Below are positions 24,856-34,381 of a stretch of 64,000 bases of DNA, one piece after another. The DNA is taken from the NCBI GenBank assembly GCA_947502305.1, contig CANMZA010000001.1, forward strand, positions 1,488,001 to 1,552,000, given 5' to 3'. Made by a program: the position numbers and the translations under genes. Source of the stretch: an uncultured Erythrobacter sp. Lineage in GTDB: Bacteria > Pseudomonadota > Alphaproteobacteria > Sphingomonadales > Sphingomonadaceae. The notes beneath the pieces were generated by a model that saw only the letters and a program-made list of their open reading frames with translations, was not told where the DNA came from and did not search any database. Every line of letters starts with the position of its first letter. Position 1 is the stretch's first letter.

Positions 24856-25524
24856 ATGACAAAGACGCCCAATGTGCCCGATCAAGATGCCCTGCGCCGT
24901 GTGGGCAAAACCGTAAGAGAGCGGCTGTCGGCGGATCCCGGGATCTATCAAGTCGAAACCAACAAGGCTGAGCTTTACGCGGTTGGCGACTTCCTTAGCG
25001 GCGCCGAATGTGAGCGGTTGTGCCTGATGGTTGACCACACCGCCCGCCCATCGTCCCTGCATGAAATCGGCTATGAAAGCGGCTTTCGCACGTCCTATTC
25101 CGGCGACCTTGATCCGCATGATAGCTTCGTGCGCGGGATCGGGCGGCGGATCGATGATTTGCTCGGCCTAAGCCCGGCGATTGGTGAGGCAATACAGGGC
25201 CAGCGATACCTGCCCGGACAGCAATTCAAGCCGCATAATGACTGGTTCTACACTTCTGAGAAATACTGGCTGGGCGAACGCAAACGGGGCGGTCAGCGCA
25301 GCTGGACGACGATGGCGTTCCTCAATGACGTGGAAGAAGGCGGCGAAACACACTTCACCGAAATTGGCATCAAGATAGAACCGAAGCCCGGCGTGCTCTT
25401 GATCTGGAACAACGCCCTGCCTGATGGCCGCCCGAATGAAGGGACAATGCACGCCGGTACGCCGGTTATTGCAGGGTCCAAATATGTGATCACCAAATGG
25501 TATCGCACGCGCACTTGGAAGTAG
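24856..25524 (+). CDS. 2OG-Fe(II) dioxygenase, prolyl 4-hydroxylase-like
   Basis: 222 aa with the double-stranded beta-helix fold of the P4Hc family. The iron triad is visible: His and Asp in KPHNDWF (near residue 126) and His in GTMHAGTPV (near 197). A Lys in the downstream KYVITKWYR segment would bind 2-oxoglutarate. It probably hydroxylates a protein or small substrate that cannot be named. ATG 24856 (MTKTPNVPD) starts the conserved part; the frame extends 57 bp upstream without support. It is convergent with lysS. Confidence 0.9.
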   Translation: MTKTPNVPDQDALRRVGKTVRERLSADPGIYQVETNKAELYAVGDFLSGAECERLCLMVDHTARPSSLHEIGYESGFRTSYSGDLDPHDSFVRGIGRRIDDLLGLSPAIGEAIQGQRYLPGQQFKPHNDWFYTSEKYWLGERKRGGQRSWTTMAFLNDVEEGGETHFTEIGIKIEPKPGVLLIWNNALPDGRPNEGTMHAGTPVIAGSKYVITKWYRTRTWK

Positions 25525-25540
25525 GAAAAGCGCTTCCCAA

Positions 25541-25591
25541 AGAGCCCCTAGAGAGCCCCTTAGAGCGCCCCCTAAAGAGCCCCCTCCCCCC
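25541..25591. repeat. Degenerate tandem AGAGCCCCT repeat
   Basis: Four imperfect copies of an approximately 10-13 bp unit (AGAGCCCCT TAG type) fill the gap between the convergent 2OG oxygenase and lysS genes. No hairpin potential was noticed. Probably a slippage-generated spacer. Confidence 0.6.
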
Positions 25592-25592
25592 T

Positions 25593-27200
25593 CTATAGAG
25601 CCAGCGCCTCTGCAATCAGCTTACGGGTGGGCTCCACGCCATATAGCGCGATAAAGCTGCCCATACGCGGCCCCTGCTCACTGCCCAGCAGCGTTTCGTA
25701 AAGCGCCCGGAACCAATCGCGCAGGTTCTCAAAACCGAACTCTTCGCGTTTCCCGATTTCATAGACCATTGTCTGCAAAGCCTCTGCATCGGCATCTTTG
25801 TCTGCCGCGGCCAATGCGGCATCCAAGGCTTTCAAAGCGCCCACTTCGCCGCCCAACGGCGCGCGCTTCTTCAGGTTGGGCGCGACGAAATCTCGGTTAT
25901 AGCTAACCGCACAATCAATCAGCCGGATCAGCGCCGGATCGCTCACCGGCTGCCCGGTATAGCTTGCGACATAATCCGCCAAATTCTCCGATGTCGCCTG
26001 CAATCCCAGCACGCTGACAAGGTTGAGCAAAAGACTGTACGGCACCGAAAGGCTGTCGCCTGCCCCAGGCGCATCCGGCCCGTCATACCGCGCATTGCCG
26101 CGCGCCAAATGCCACACCGGATTGCCCAGCTGCTTATCGAGCGGTTGCTCTGCCAGCCGCTCACGGAAGCTCCAATAATCGTCGATCGCTTTGGGGATCA
26201 CGCCGCCATGCAATTGCTTTGCGCTTTTGGGATTGGGGAAGATGTAAAAGCCTAGGCTCTCTTCGCTGCCATATTCCAACCACTCATCAATCGACAGACC
26301 ATTGCCTTTTGATTTAGATATCTTCTCACCATTGGCATCAAGGAAGAGCTCGTAAATCAAACCCTCTGGCTTGTTCCCACCGAGCGCCCGGGCAATCTTG
26401 CCGCTTTGCACGCCGCTATCGGTCAGATCTTTGCCATACATCTCATAATCGACGCCCAGCGCGACCCAGCGCATCGCCCAATCGACCTTCCACTGACATT
26501 TGGCCATCCCGCCAAGCGCGGATTGCTCCACCACGCTGCCATCTTCATCGGTAAAGCGGATCGTGCCGGTATCGGCGTCCACCACTTCAATAGCGACTTG
26601 CAGAACCGCGCCCGTTGACGGGCTGATCGGCATTACCGGCGAATAGGTCTTGCGCCGTTCTTCGCCCAAAGTCGGCAACATAATGTCCTGAATCGCGTCA
26701 AAATTGCGCAGCACCCCGCGCAGCGCATCGTCAAACGCGCCGCCATTATATCGGTCGGATGAACTCACAAATTCATAGTCAAAGCCAAACCGATCAAGGA
26801 ACGCGCGCAGCATCGCGTTATTATGCGCGGCAAAACTGTCATATTGCGTCCCGAACGGATTGGGGATGCGCGACAGGGGCTTGCCCAAATGCTCGGTCAG
26901 CATTTCCTTATTCGGCACATTGTCTGGCACCTTACGCAGGCCGTCCATGTCGTCGCTAAACGCGACTAATCGCGTTTGCTGCCCGGTCAATGCTTCATAG
27001 GCGCGGCGCACGAATGTGGTGCGCAAAACTTCCTGAAAAGTGCCGATATGCGGCAGGCCCGATGGACCATAACCGGTTTCAAACAACACCGGTTCCCCGT
27101 TCGGTTTTCCGTTCCTGAGCCGTTTGGCAAGGCGCTGTGCCTCTTGGAACGGCCAAGCCTTGGAATTGCGCGCGGTTTCACTGAGTGTGTTATCTGTCAT
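25593..27200 (-). CDS. lysS: Lysyl-tRNA synthetase, class I
   Basis: 535 aa class I LysRS, the form found in archaea and many alphaproteobacteria in place of class II. The Rossmann signature GYGPSGLPHIGT (HIGT at 51-54) and the KISKSKG motif near residue 295 are both intact. The C-terminal alpha-helical anticodon-binding cage is present to full length. It charges tRNA-Lys in the cytosol. Its start at ATG 27200 is divergent from a GGDEF gene 157 bp away. It appears monocistronic. Confident. Confidence 0.97.
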   Translation of the reverse strand: MTDNTLSETARNSKAWPFQEAQRLAKRLRNGKPNGEPVLFETGYGPSGLPHIGTFQEVLRTTFVRRAYEALTGQQTRLVAFSDDMDGLRKVPDNVPNKEMLTEHLGKPLSRIPNPFGTQYDSFAAHNNAMLRAFLDRFGFDYEFVSSSDRYNGGAFDDALRGVLRNFDAIQDIMLPTLGEERRKTYSPVMPISPSTGAVLQVAIEVVDADTGTIRFTDEDGSVVEQSALGGMAKCQWKVDWAMRWVALGVDYEMYGKDLTDSGVQSGKIARALGGNKPEGLIYELFLDANGEKISKSKGNGLSIDEWLEYGSEESLGFYIFPNPKSAKQLHGGVIPKAIDDYWSFRERLAEQPLDKQLGNPVWHLARGNARYDGPDAPGAGDSLSVPYSLLLNLVSVLGLQATSENLADYVASYTGQPVSDPALIRLIDCAVSYNRDFVAPNLKKRAPLGGEVGALKALDAALAAADKDADAEALQTMVYEIGKREEFGFENLRDWFRALYETLLGSEQGPRMGSFIALYGVEPTRKLIAEALAL

Positions 27201-27357
27201 AGCGGATGGCTTTTATGGAAGGCGAGCGATGTTGCAAGTGCGAACACGTTAAGCGACCGATTTGCTGGTTTTAGGCAGCCACCCAAAATGCGAGCCTTTG
27301 CTCTCATCAGGCATAATTTTAACCATCAATAAACCACAATTCGGTATCGCTAGGGAC

Positions 27358-28536
27358 ATGTCCGGAGCCTCCGCTTTCTTTATCCTTATCCCTGCGACTT
27401 ACGTGCTTTTCACGCTCGCATTGGTGGCGATTGCCTTTGCCGACAAACGTTTGATCTCGGCCCGTTGGGCGGCCTTGGGATTTGCGGTGGCTTGCGCGTC
27501 AATTTTGGTCGACGGGTTCCGCGATCCTGCCGGTGACAAATGGAGCGCATGGTTCGCCGTGGTAACGCATTTCGCGCCTCTCTTGATCATGGTTCAGGCG
27601 TTCTTATCCCGCCACCGCCGATCCGTTCCGAAATTCAGCGTGGCGCTGTTCTTGATCGCCAGCATCGTCGCCTTACCGGACATGCCTTGGGCCCCGCCTT
27701 ATTGGCTACGCGGCATAATCGTTCAGGCCGTATGCGCCGCGATCATCATTTCTGGCATGCCGCAATTGTGGCATGTACGGCGGCGCTCTGCGCTGGATAA
27801 AGTCGTCTTTGCCGTCATCGCCGGCGCTGCGCTTTCTTATATCGGACGGATGATTGCCATCGCCCTCAATCCGGTTGGCGATACGGCGGCCGATGTCGTG
27901 GCCTTTTACGAAGGGCTCAACATCATATTCCATTCCGCCAGCGCGCTGATGGGAATGTCGGTCGGCATTGTTCTGGTGCTCACAATCGGATTTGATCTCG
28001 TGCGGTTTCGCGAAAAAGAAGGCGAGATCGACGCGCTGACCGGACTTGGCAATCGCAAGAAAATGAACCGCTGGACGGCGGAATCAGAAAGCGGGGGACG
28101 CGCCATTGGTGCGGTGATCGTGGTTGATCTGGATCATTTCAAGCGGATCAATGACAGCTTTGGCCATGATGGCGGCGATGTGGTGCTCAAAGCGGTCGCA
28201 AAGACATTGCAACGGCATTTCGCCAAATATGGCACCGTGTGCCGGATCGGCGGAGAGGAATTTGTTGCTTTGATCGAAGAGCGCCATGCTGATGCGGTCT
28301 CTGCATTGAGTTTGGCGGCGAGGATGGCAATTGCGGATCTGTCGTTCTCAGGCTCTCTGGCCCGCGTGGAAATCACCGCCAGCCTCGGCTTCCACCGGTT
28401 GGAGCGTGGCGAGAGCGTGGCCGATGCCGTTCGCCACGCCGATCAGGCGCTGTATTGCGCGAAGACCGATGGCCGCAACCGGGTCGTAAACGCGGTGATC
28501 GAAAATGGCATGCAATTGATGAAGGCAGTGGCTTAA
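27358..28536 (+). CDS. Membrane diguanylate cyclase (GGDEF)
   Basis: 392 aa. About seven hydrophobic helices (about 5-205) form a membrane sensor unlike that of the two paralogues at 16572 and 20752. The GGDEF domain (about 220-385) has DALTGLGNRKK, VDLDHFKRIND and GGEEF (near 307). No RxxD inhibitory site is seen at the usual position (the sequence there is AKYGTVCRI), so it may escape product inhibition. ATG 27358 follows AGGGAC closely; upstream in-frame ATG 27262 lacks support. It is divergent from lysS. Confidence 0.92.
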   Translation: MSGASAFFILIPATYVLFTLALVAIAFADKRLISARWAALGFAVACASILVDGFRDPAGDKWSAWFAVVTHFAPLLIMVQAFLSRHRRSVPKFSVALFLIASIVALPDMPWAPPYWLRGIIVQAVCAAIIISGMPQLWHVRRRSALDKVVFAVIAGAALSYIGRMIAIALNPVGDTAADVVAFYEGLNIIFHSASALMGMSVGIVLVLTIGFDLVRFREKEGEIDALTGLGNRKKMNRWTAESESGGRAIGAVIVVDLDHFKRINDSFGHDGGDVVLKAVAKTLQRHFAKYGTVCRIGGEEFVALIEERHADAVSALSLAARMAIADLSFSGSLARVEITASLGFHRLERGESVADAVRHADQALYCAKTDGRNRVVNAVIENGMQLMKAVA

Positions 28537-28887
28537 AGCGCCAATTACGGCGGACCGCCAAAAATTTAATTGCGCAGTTTCCGCATCAATGACTGTCCAA
28601 AACCCACTGTGAAATAGAGAATAAATGCGGCGTAGCCATTTTACGCCGCCTATCAATTTGTGTCTTTTGGGATCGAAGAGGCCCCGCCGAACGTTGAACC
28701 CCCAAGCACTGATCAAAACGCCAACAAAACGCGCGTTTTCGATGATCAAAGAGTTTTTGAGCCAACCCTGGGGCATTTTGCCCAACAGGGTCGCAGGAGA
28801 GGGACGGCTTGGCATTTACGCCGGGTCGTTCCTCTTTCTTCTTCTGCGTTATTATTGGCACCGGATTACCGATGCGCAAACCGGCAC
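28537..28887. other. Intergenic region without a recognised gene
   Basis: 351 bp between the convergent GGDEF and TM2 genes. Open frames exist on both strands, including an 88-codon plus-strand frame ending at 28891 and a minus-strand frame through 28815. None has a convincing SD or a recognisable family. It is more AT-rich than its neighbours and could be a decayed gene. Confidence 0.4.
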
Positions 28888-29646
28888 CTAGGCAAAAACA
28901 CCGCGGTAATCGTGCTCCGACTGAAACTTTTTCAACATGCCGGGGATCATGAACAGATCGCCAAACAACCAGCAAATCCAAACCAGCAATCCCACCAATC
29001 CAAGCGGCGGGAAAATAAACAACACGACGAGACTGCCAATCCAAAGGCCGAGCTGGATGAAGGCGGTGTCTTTCTGCCCGCAATAAAACCGGTGCATCGA
29101 CAATTGGCCCAGCACGAACCACAGAACATAGGCCAGCCCAACATTGCGGCTTTGCGGATCGCCAAAGATATAGCCGGAACCGGATGAACCGCGTGCGCCA
29201 GCGCCGCCGGCACCCACATCGCCAACACCCGCCCCGTAACGCGCAGGTTTGTTATGCGCCATGCCGCGCGCTGCTTCGCGAATTTCGGCTTCTTGTGCGG
29301 CGCTCAAACCGGATGCACCGATCGGGCCGCCTGCCAAGTTCCCTGCGCCATTGCGATCCTCGCTCATTGGACGAGCGGGGCGCGGTTCGGGGCGCGACAT
29401 ATTGCGCAAGTTGATAAGCGGATCGTGGTCTTCGGGTTGTTTGGGAGGAGCAGGCGGGAGAATTTCGCCGACTTCGCTCTTTCGGCGGGCCTGTTCCGAG
29501 GCGATGAAGGCCTCTCGTTTGGCAGCGATGTCGTCGGCGGGCTCGCTTTCTTTTGCGGAAAATGGCCGCGCCGCTGTGGCGGTGCGCGCAGCACCGAAAC
29601 CCGGAGCGCTTTCCCCTGGCGCCAGCCCTTTTCTACCAAAGCTCAT
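28888..29646 (-). CDS. TM2 domain-containing membrane protein
   Basis: 252 aa. A long N-terminal polar, Ala/Pro-rich region (1-165) precedes a TM2 domain (about 168-235). The latter contains AYVLWFVLGQLSMHRFYCG, a short loop, then a second hydrophobic hairpin (about 195-230) and a short polar tail. TM2 domains are two-helix membrane modules of unknown molecular role. The N-terminal region has charged segments (AKREAFIASEQARRKSE) that could form a short coiled coil. ATG 29646 follows GAGGGA. It shares no operon with its neighbours. Confidence 0.85.
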   Translation of the reverse strand: MSFGRKGLAPGESAPGFGAARTATAARPFSAKESEPADDIAAKREAFIASEQARRKSEVGEILPPAPPKQPEDHDPLINLRNMSRPEPRPARPMSEDRNGAGNLAGGPIGASGLSAAQEAEIREAARGMAHNKPARYGAGVGDVGAGGAGARGSSGSGYIFGDPQSRNVGLAYVLWFVLGQLSMHRFYCGQKDTAFIQLGLWIGSLVVLFIFPPLGLVGLLVWICWLFGDLFMIPGMLKKFQSEHDYRGVFA

Positions 29647-29778
29647 TGCGGTCCCTCAAACTCTTCAAAGCCTCGTCTCGGGCTCCAACAGAACATTCTC
29701 GCCATGCGATAGTCAGTCAGCGGTAACCGCGACTTGTTAACAGAGACTTAGGGGCAGAACCCTAAGTCACTTATGATC

Positions 29779-30237
29779 TCATCCGCTGGATCGCAGCAGC
29801 GCGATTTTGCCGTCCGAAACCTCATATTCGGAATAGGAACAGCACATTTCCTCACCATTTTCGAAGACATAGCCGACCGAAAGAAACACGCCTGTGCTGG
29901 TGAAGCCGCTTTCCGTGACCCGAATAGCTGGCGCGCCCAGGGCGAAATTGAGCGCGTAAAGCGCGCGGATTTCGCGGTGACCAGTGGCAACCATGCCGTT
30001 CGCCTCCACCCGTGCATCGGCGGTGAAGGTCGCGACAAACCGATCAAGACTGCCCGTGCGATAGGCATCGACATGACGCTGCACCGCAGCAGCTTTGGCC
30101 GCGCCTGCCCTATCGGCGTCAGCAGAAGCGGGCGTATTGCCAGCGCCACTTTCCGCGGAACTTTGCGCCCCGGCGATTGGCGACCAGCAGAGCATGGCCG
30201 CAGCCAGTCCGATTATTCCTGTACGCAGAACTGTCAT
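29779..30237 (-). CDS. Exported NTF2/SnoaL-like protein
   Basis: 152 aa. A signal peptide (1-24, ending AGAQ) is followed by a polar spacer and one domain (about 50-152) with the helix-strand pattern of the NTF2-like fold: VQRHVDAYRTGSLDRFVATFTADARVE is the diagnostic N-terminal part, then the GHREIRALY helix. The fold often hosts small-molecule binding or isomerase sites, but no catalytic residue set is identifiable. ATG 30237 has GGAGGG ten bases upstream. It is divergent from the helicase gene. Function unknown. Confidence 0.75.
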   Translation of the reverse strand: MTVLRTGIIGLAAAMLCWSPIAGAQSSAESGAGNTPASADADRAGAAKAAAVQRHVDAYRTGSLDRFVATFTADARVEANGMVATGHREIRALYALNFALGAPAIRVTESGFTSTGVFLSVGYVFENGEEMCCSYSEYEVSDGKIALLRSSG

Positions 30238-30493
30238 GGTCTTTTAGCCCTCCAATACCCCGTTCAGCGACCCAGAAATTTGGGCGCGATTCAGGCCTGA
30301 AAATCGGGGTAAGTGTCCCGCGCATACGTTTACATATCGTAACCATCCGCGCATCATTGCGGCTGTGAATTTGCCCCCGGCCTTATCCCCCTCTGCACCT
30401 GTCCCATTGCCCGCTTTGCATGCGAGCCATGGCGGCAATTGGTTGAGGCCAGCCAATGGCGAAACTGGCGCTGTTTCTAAGGGGGAGGCGATT

Positions 30494-33196
30494 ATGGCCG
30501 CCGCCGACACGCCGATCTTGGTGCTGAACGCGCCGCTCGTCGCAAACCGATTGGGCTATCCTGATCTGTCGGGACTGGATTTGCTGGAGCTGTTTGCTTT
30601 CGTCCATCCGGCGCGGTTTTGTGTGCCGACCCCGCGCGGATTGGCGCAGGCGTTGGATTTGGCAGAGCCGGAGGGCGATGACGGCGTGCCAGAATTCTTG
30701 CAATTGGCGGCAGGCGCGATGGTCGCCGCATGCGAGGACCCGGAATGGTTCGAGCGCGCGGGTGCATGGAGCGTGCTGCAATCGCTGGAGCGGCTGCGCT
30801 GGCCATGGACGCAGGTGATAAAGCCGCATGTCAAACGCCCTGGAAAGGCCGAAAAGTGGCTGTTTTCAGGCCTACCCGAATGGGAGGAAGCGGGCGAGCG
30901 CGCCCCGCCCCGCCAAGTGGAATTGTCCGAGGCAGACGTGCTGGCGCAGCTGGACGCTCTGACCGGAGAGGGCGCGGAGAAACGCGCAGGCCAGCGCGCC
31001 TATGCCGCCGATGTTAGCCGTATTTTCGCCCCCCGCGACCGGCGCGAAGTGCCGCATGTTGCCTTGGCGCAAGCGGGCACCGGGATTGGCAAGACTTTGG
31101 GCTATCTCGCGCCCGCTTCTGTCTGGTCAGGCGCATCGGGTGGCACGGTGTGGGTGTCGACCTTTACAAAAAACCTGCAACGCCAATTGCGCAGCGAAAG
31201 CCGCCGCGCCTGGCCGATAAAGCGCCCCGATGGCACCCCGCCGGTTGTCGTGCGCAAGGGCCGCGAAAACTACCTCTGCTTGCTCAATCTAGAAGATGCG
31301 CTTCAAGGCGGTTTTGCCGGACGCCCCGCAATCCTGGCTCAATTGGTCGCGCGCTGGGCCGCTTTCAGCCGCGATGGCGATATGATCGGCGGCGATTTGC
31401 CCGGCTGGCTTGGCACATTGTTTCGTAAACGCGGCATTTCGGCGCTCACCGATCAACGCGGTGAATGTATCTATGCCGGGTGCCCGCATTACCGCAAATG
31501 CTTCATCGAACGCGCCGCTCGCGATAGCGCGCAGGCCGATTTGGTGATCGCCAACCACGCTTTGGTGATGATCAACGCCGCCAGAGGCCGCGACCATGCC
31601 CAGCACCCCACGCGGGTGATTTTTGATGAGGGGCATCATGTTTTTGAGGCCGCCGACAGCACCTTTGCCGCGACCTTGTCCGGGCAAGAGACGATTGAAC
31701 TGCGCCGCTGGATCATGGGGCCGGAACGCAAAAATCGGGGCCGCAGGCGCGGTCTGGCCGCGCGGCTGGCGGATGTGGCCAGCTATGATGACGACGGCGG
31801 CATCGCGATAGAGGCCGCGTGTGAGGCAGGCAAAGCCTTGCCCGGCGAAGGGTGGCTGCAGCGCCTGCATGAAGGCGAGCCGTCTGGGCCGATAGAGGCG
31901 TTGCTATCGGCGGTGCGCACCGCGACCTATGCCCGCGATGAAAGCGCCAATGGGGCCGGCGTGCAAGATGCAGGATACGGCATCGAAACCGAAGCCAGCG
32001 GCCTGCCCGGCGAACTCATCGAAGCGGCGGGTGCGGGCGCGCAGGCTTTGGCCGCGATCCGCACCCCGCTTATCCAATTGGGCGGCCGGTTGGAGGCGAT
32101 TATGGCAGACCCGCCCGATTGGCTTGATGGTCAAGGGCGCGCCAGAATCGAAGGCGCACGGTTTTCCCTGCAATGGCGGGTCGATTTGCTCACCGCTTGG
32201 GAAAGCCTGCTGGCGCGGCTAGGCGGACCGGTCGATCCGGAATTTGTCGATTGGTTGGCGGTTGATCGGTCCGATGCGCGCGAATTTGACGTGGCGATCC
32301 ACCGGCGCTGGCTCGACCCGATGAAACCCTTTGCGAAAACGGTGTTGGAACCCGCGCATGGCGTGATGCTGACCAGCGCTACGCTGACCGATAGAATTGG
32401 GCCGCAGGCTGAGGTTTCCCAAGAGGCGAAATGGCAATCAGCCATCGATCGATCAGGCGCGGCACATGTGGAAAGCCAGCCATTGTTGTCCGCAGCAGAC
32501 AGCCCGTTTGATTATGCCGCCCGCGCCGAAGTGTTGATCGTCACCGATGTGAAGAAGGGCGATTTGCCGGGCCTTGCCGGGGCCTATGCGCGCCTGATCG
32601 AGGCCAGCGGCGGCGGAGTGCTGGGTCTGTTCACAGCCATCCGCCGGCTGCGCGCGGTTTATGGGCGGATTGCGGACCGGTTGGCGCGCGAGGGGCTGCC
32701 GCTTTACGCTCAACATGTGGACCCGATCGACACCGGCACTCTCGTTGATATTTTCCGCGATGATCCGCGCGCCAGCTTGCTGGGCACAGACGCCTTGCGC
32801 GACGGGGTGGATGTGCCGGGACGGTCGCTGCGCTGCGTAGTGCTGGAGGCGGTGCCGTGGCCGCGTCCAGACATCCTGCACAAATCGCGCCGCGCCGCCG
32901 CCCATAGCGACAGCGGCGGCGGCAGCGCGCATGATGACCGCATAATCCGCGCCCGCATCGCGCAAGGTTTTGGCCGGTTGATCAGGGGCAAAGAAGATAG
33001 CGGCCATTTCGTCGTCCTATCTGCCGCCTTTCCCACCCGCTTGCTAAGCGCCTTTCCCGAAGGGACCAGCGTGCGCCGGGTGACATTGGACGAGGCATTG
33101 GCGCGCATATCGGGCGGCCTAATCGGTGAGAGTGCGATTCAAGACGCCGAACCATCTGGAAACATTGCCGCCAATGCCCCAGATAGTCTGACATGA
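30494..33196 (+). CDS. DinG/XPD-type ATP-dependent DNA helicase with Fe-S cluster
   Basis: 900 aa superfamily 2 helicase of the DinG/Rad3 group. Walker A AGTGIGKT lies near residue 195. Four cysteines (YLCLL, GECIY, AGCPH, RKCFI; about residues 262-340) make the [4Fe-4S] site. The Walker B box reads DEGH rather than the usual DEAH. C-terminal motifs include LLGTDALRDGVDVPGRSLRCV and RIAQGFGRLIRGKED (motif VI with Arg fingers). It unwinds DNA 5'-3', probably in repair or at R-loops. ATG 30494 has the SD GGGGGAGG; the frame extends to 30365 without support. Its stop overlaps the AraC-type gene start by 4 bp. Confidence 0.9.
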   Translation: MAAADTPILVLNAPLVANRLGYPDLSGLDLLELFAFVHPARFCVPTPRGLAQALDLAEPEGDDGVPEFLQLAAGAMVAACEDPEWFERAGAWSVLQSLERLRWPWTQVIKPHVKRPGKAEKWLFSGLPEWEEAGERAPPRQVELSEADVLAQLDALTGEGAEKRAGQRAYAADVSRIFAPRDRREVPHVALAQAGTGIGKTLGYLAPASVWSGASGGTVWVSTFTKNLQRQLRSESRRAWPIKRPDGTPPVVVRKGRENYLCLLNLEDALQGGFAGRPAILAQLVARWAAFSRDGDMIGGDLPGWLGTLFRKRGISALTDQRGECIYAGCPHYRKCFIERAARDSAQADLVIANHALVMINAARGRDHAQHPTRVIFDEGHHVFEAADSTFAATLSGQETIELRRWIMGPERKNRGRRRGLAARLADVASYDDDGGIAIEAACEAGKALPGEGWLQRLHEGEPSGPIEALLSAVRTATYARDESANGAGVQDAGYGIETEASGLPGELIEAAGAGAQALAAIRTPLIQLGGRLEAIMADPPDWLDGQGRARIEGARFSLQWRVDLLTAWESLLARLGGPVDPEFVDWLAVDRSDAREFDVAIHRRWLDPMKPFAKTVLEPAHGVMLTSATLTDRIGPQAEVSQEAKWQSAIDRSGAAHVESQPLLSAADSPFDYAARAEVLIVTDVKKGDLPGLAGAYARLIEASGGGVLGLFTAIRRLRAVYGRIADRLAREGLPLYAQHVDPIDTGTLVDIFRDDPRASLLGTDALRDGVDVPGRSLRCVVLEAVPWPRPDILHKSRRAAAHSDSGGGSAHDDRIIRARIAQGFGRLIRGKEDSGHFVVLSAAFPTRLLSAFPEGTSVRRVTLDEALARISGGLIGESAIQDAEPSGNIAANAPDSLT

Positions 33197-34272
33197 TCGA
33201 AGAATTTAACTACCTGGTGCGCCTGATCGCGCTCGGATCAGGGTTGATGCTGCTTGCGCAGATCGCCGCCAATGACGTGCGGATGCATATCAAAGTGCCG
33301 CTTATCGGCATGTTGGTTGGCGTGATTTTCTATCTGATCAATTCAACGCCGCTGACCGGGCCCGCTGGGCCGTTTGATCCGTGGATCGACATGCTGTCTC
33401 TGTCGACGCCGTTCTTCATTTGGCTGTTTGCCCGGCGGCTGTTTGAGCGTGAGCCGGAGCCGCGAATTATTATGGGCGCCGCCGCGGTCTTGTTAACCGG
33501 GTGGTTCTTGGGCAATTTCGTGCCCGCAACCCATCCGGTCGGATTCTTCATTTTGCACATTGGCTCGCTGTTGTTGATCCTCGATTTGGTGCGGGTCGGC
33601 ATTTTGGAACGCGATGATGATCTGGTCGAACAACGCCGCGTGATCCGGCTGTGGCTGCCATTATTGGTGGCGGCGCAAGCGGCCAGCATCCTGATTTTTG
33701 AAATGGCAGAGATGGTCGCCTTTGTGGACAGCCGCTCGCCAATTGCGGCGCTGATCAATTCGCTGATCATTGTGCTTCTCATGCTGTTTGCAGGATTGGC
33801 GCTGATGCGCACTGATAGCGAATTGCTCGCTGAGCTGCAGGATGCCCCTATCCCCGATGCAAAAGAGCCTGCGCTGGAGCTTTCTCCGAGCGAGACTGTC
33901 CTGCATGAAAAACTGATCGCGGCGATGAAGGAAGGCGCTTACCGCGAACCGGGTCTGACGATTGCGGGCCTTGCCGATCAATTGGGGACGCCAGAGCACC
34001 GGCTGCGCGCACTGATCAACCGGCGGCTTGGTCACCGCAATTTCAGCGCCTTTCTAAACCGCCACCGCATCGCAGAAGCGCGCGAAAAACTGTCGGACCG
34101 CGAAGAGGTTGATCTGCCAGTGCTGACTATCGCCATGGATTTGGGTTACAATTCCCTGCCGACATTCAACCGCGCGTTCCGCAGCGAAACCGGCACAACC
34201 CCAAGTGATTTCAGGCGGTTAGCCATTAGTAAGGTTGCAGTTCCTACCGCGCAGGCGACTGGTCAAAACTGA
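33193..34272 (+). CDS. AraC-family regulator with N-terminal membrane sensor
   Basis: 359 aa. The first 210 residues form about seven membrane helices (for example LIALGSGLMLLAQIAA, IIMGAAAVLLTGWFLG, INSLIIVLLMLFAGLAL). A linker leads to an AraC HTH domain (about 240-345). The two HTH motifs are TIAGLADQLGTPEHRLRALINRRLG and VLTIAMDLGYNSLPTFNRAFRSETGTTPSDFR, each a recognised signature. A membrane-bound one-component regulator is expected. It overlaps the upstream helicase by ATGA, so the two are coupled. A sterol desaturase-family gene lies 109 bp downstream and is a plausible target. Confidence 0.9.
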   Translation: MIEEFNYLVRLIALGSGLMLLAQIAANDVRMHIKVPLIGMLVGVIFYLINSTPLTGPAGPFDPWIDMLSLSTPFFIWLFARRLFEREPEPRIIMGAAAVLLTGWFLGNFVPATHPVGFFILHIGSLLLILDLVRVGILERDDDLVEQRRVIRLWLPLLVAAQAASILIFEMAEMVAFVDSRSPIAALINSLIIVLLMLFAGLALMRTDSELLAELQDAPIPDAKEPALELSPSETVLHEKLIAAMKEGAYREPGLTIAGLADQLGTPEHRLRALINRRLGHRNFSAFLNRHRIAEAREKLSDREEVDLPVLTIAMDLGYNSLPTFNRAFRSETGTTPSDFRRLAISKVAVPTAQATGQN

Positions 34273-34381
34273 AAATCTACGGTCATTTTCGGAATTGACC
34301 GCCATTTTTCGCCGCTGATAAGATTTTCCATGCGCTCTGGTTCAGAAACTGTGTCATCAACTCGATCAGGAGCCCGACCAG

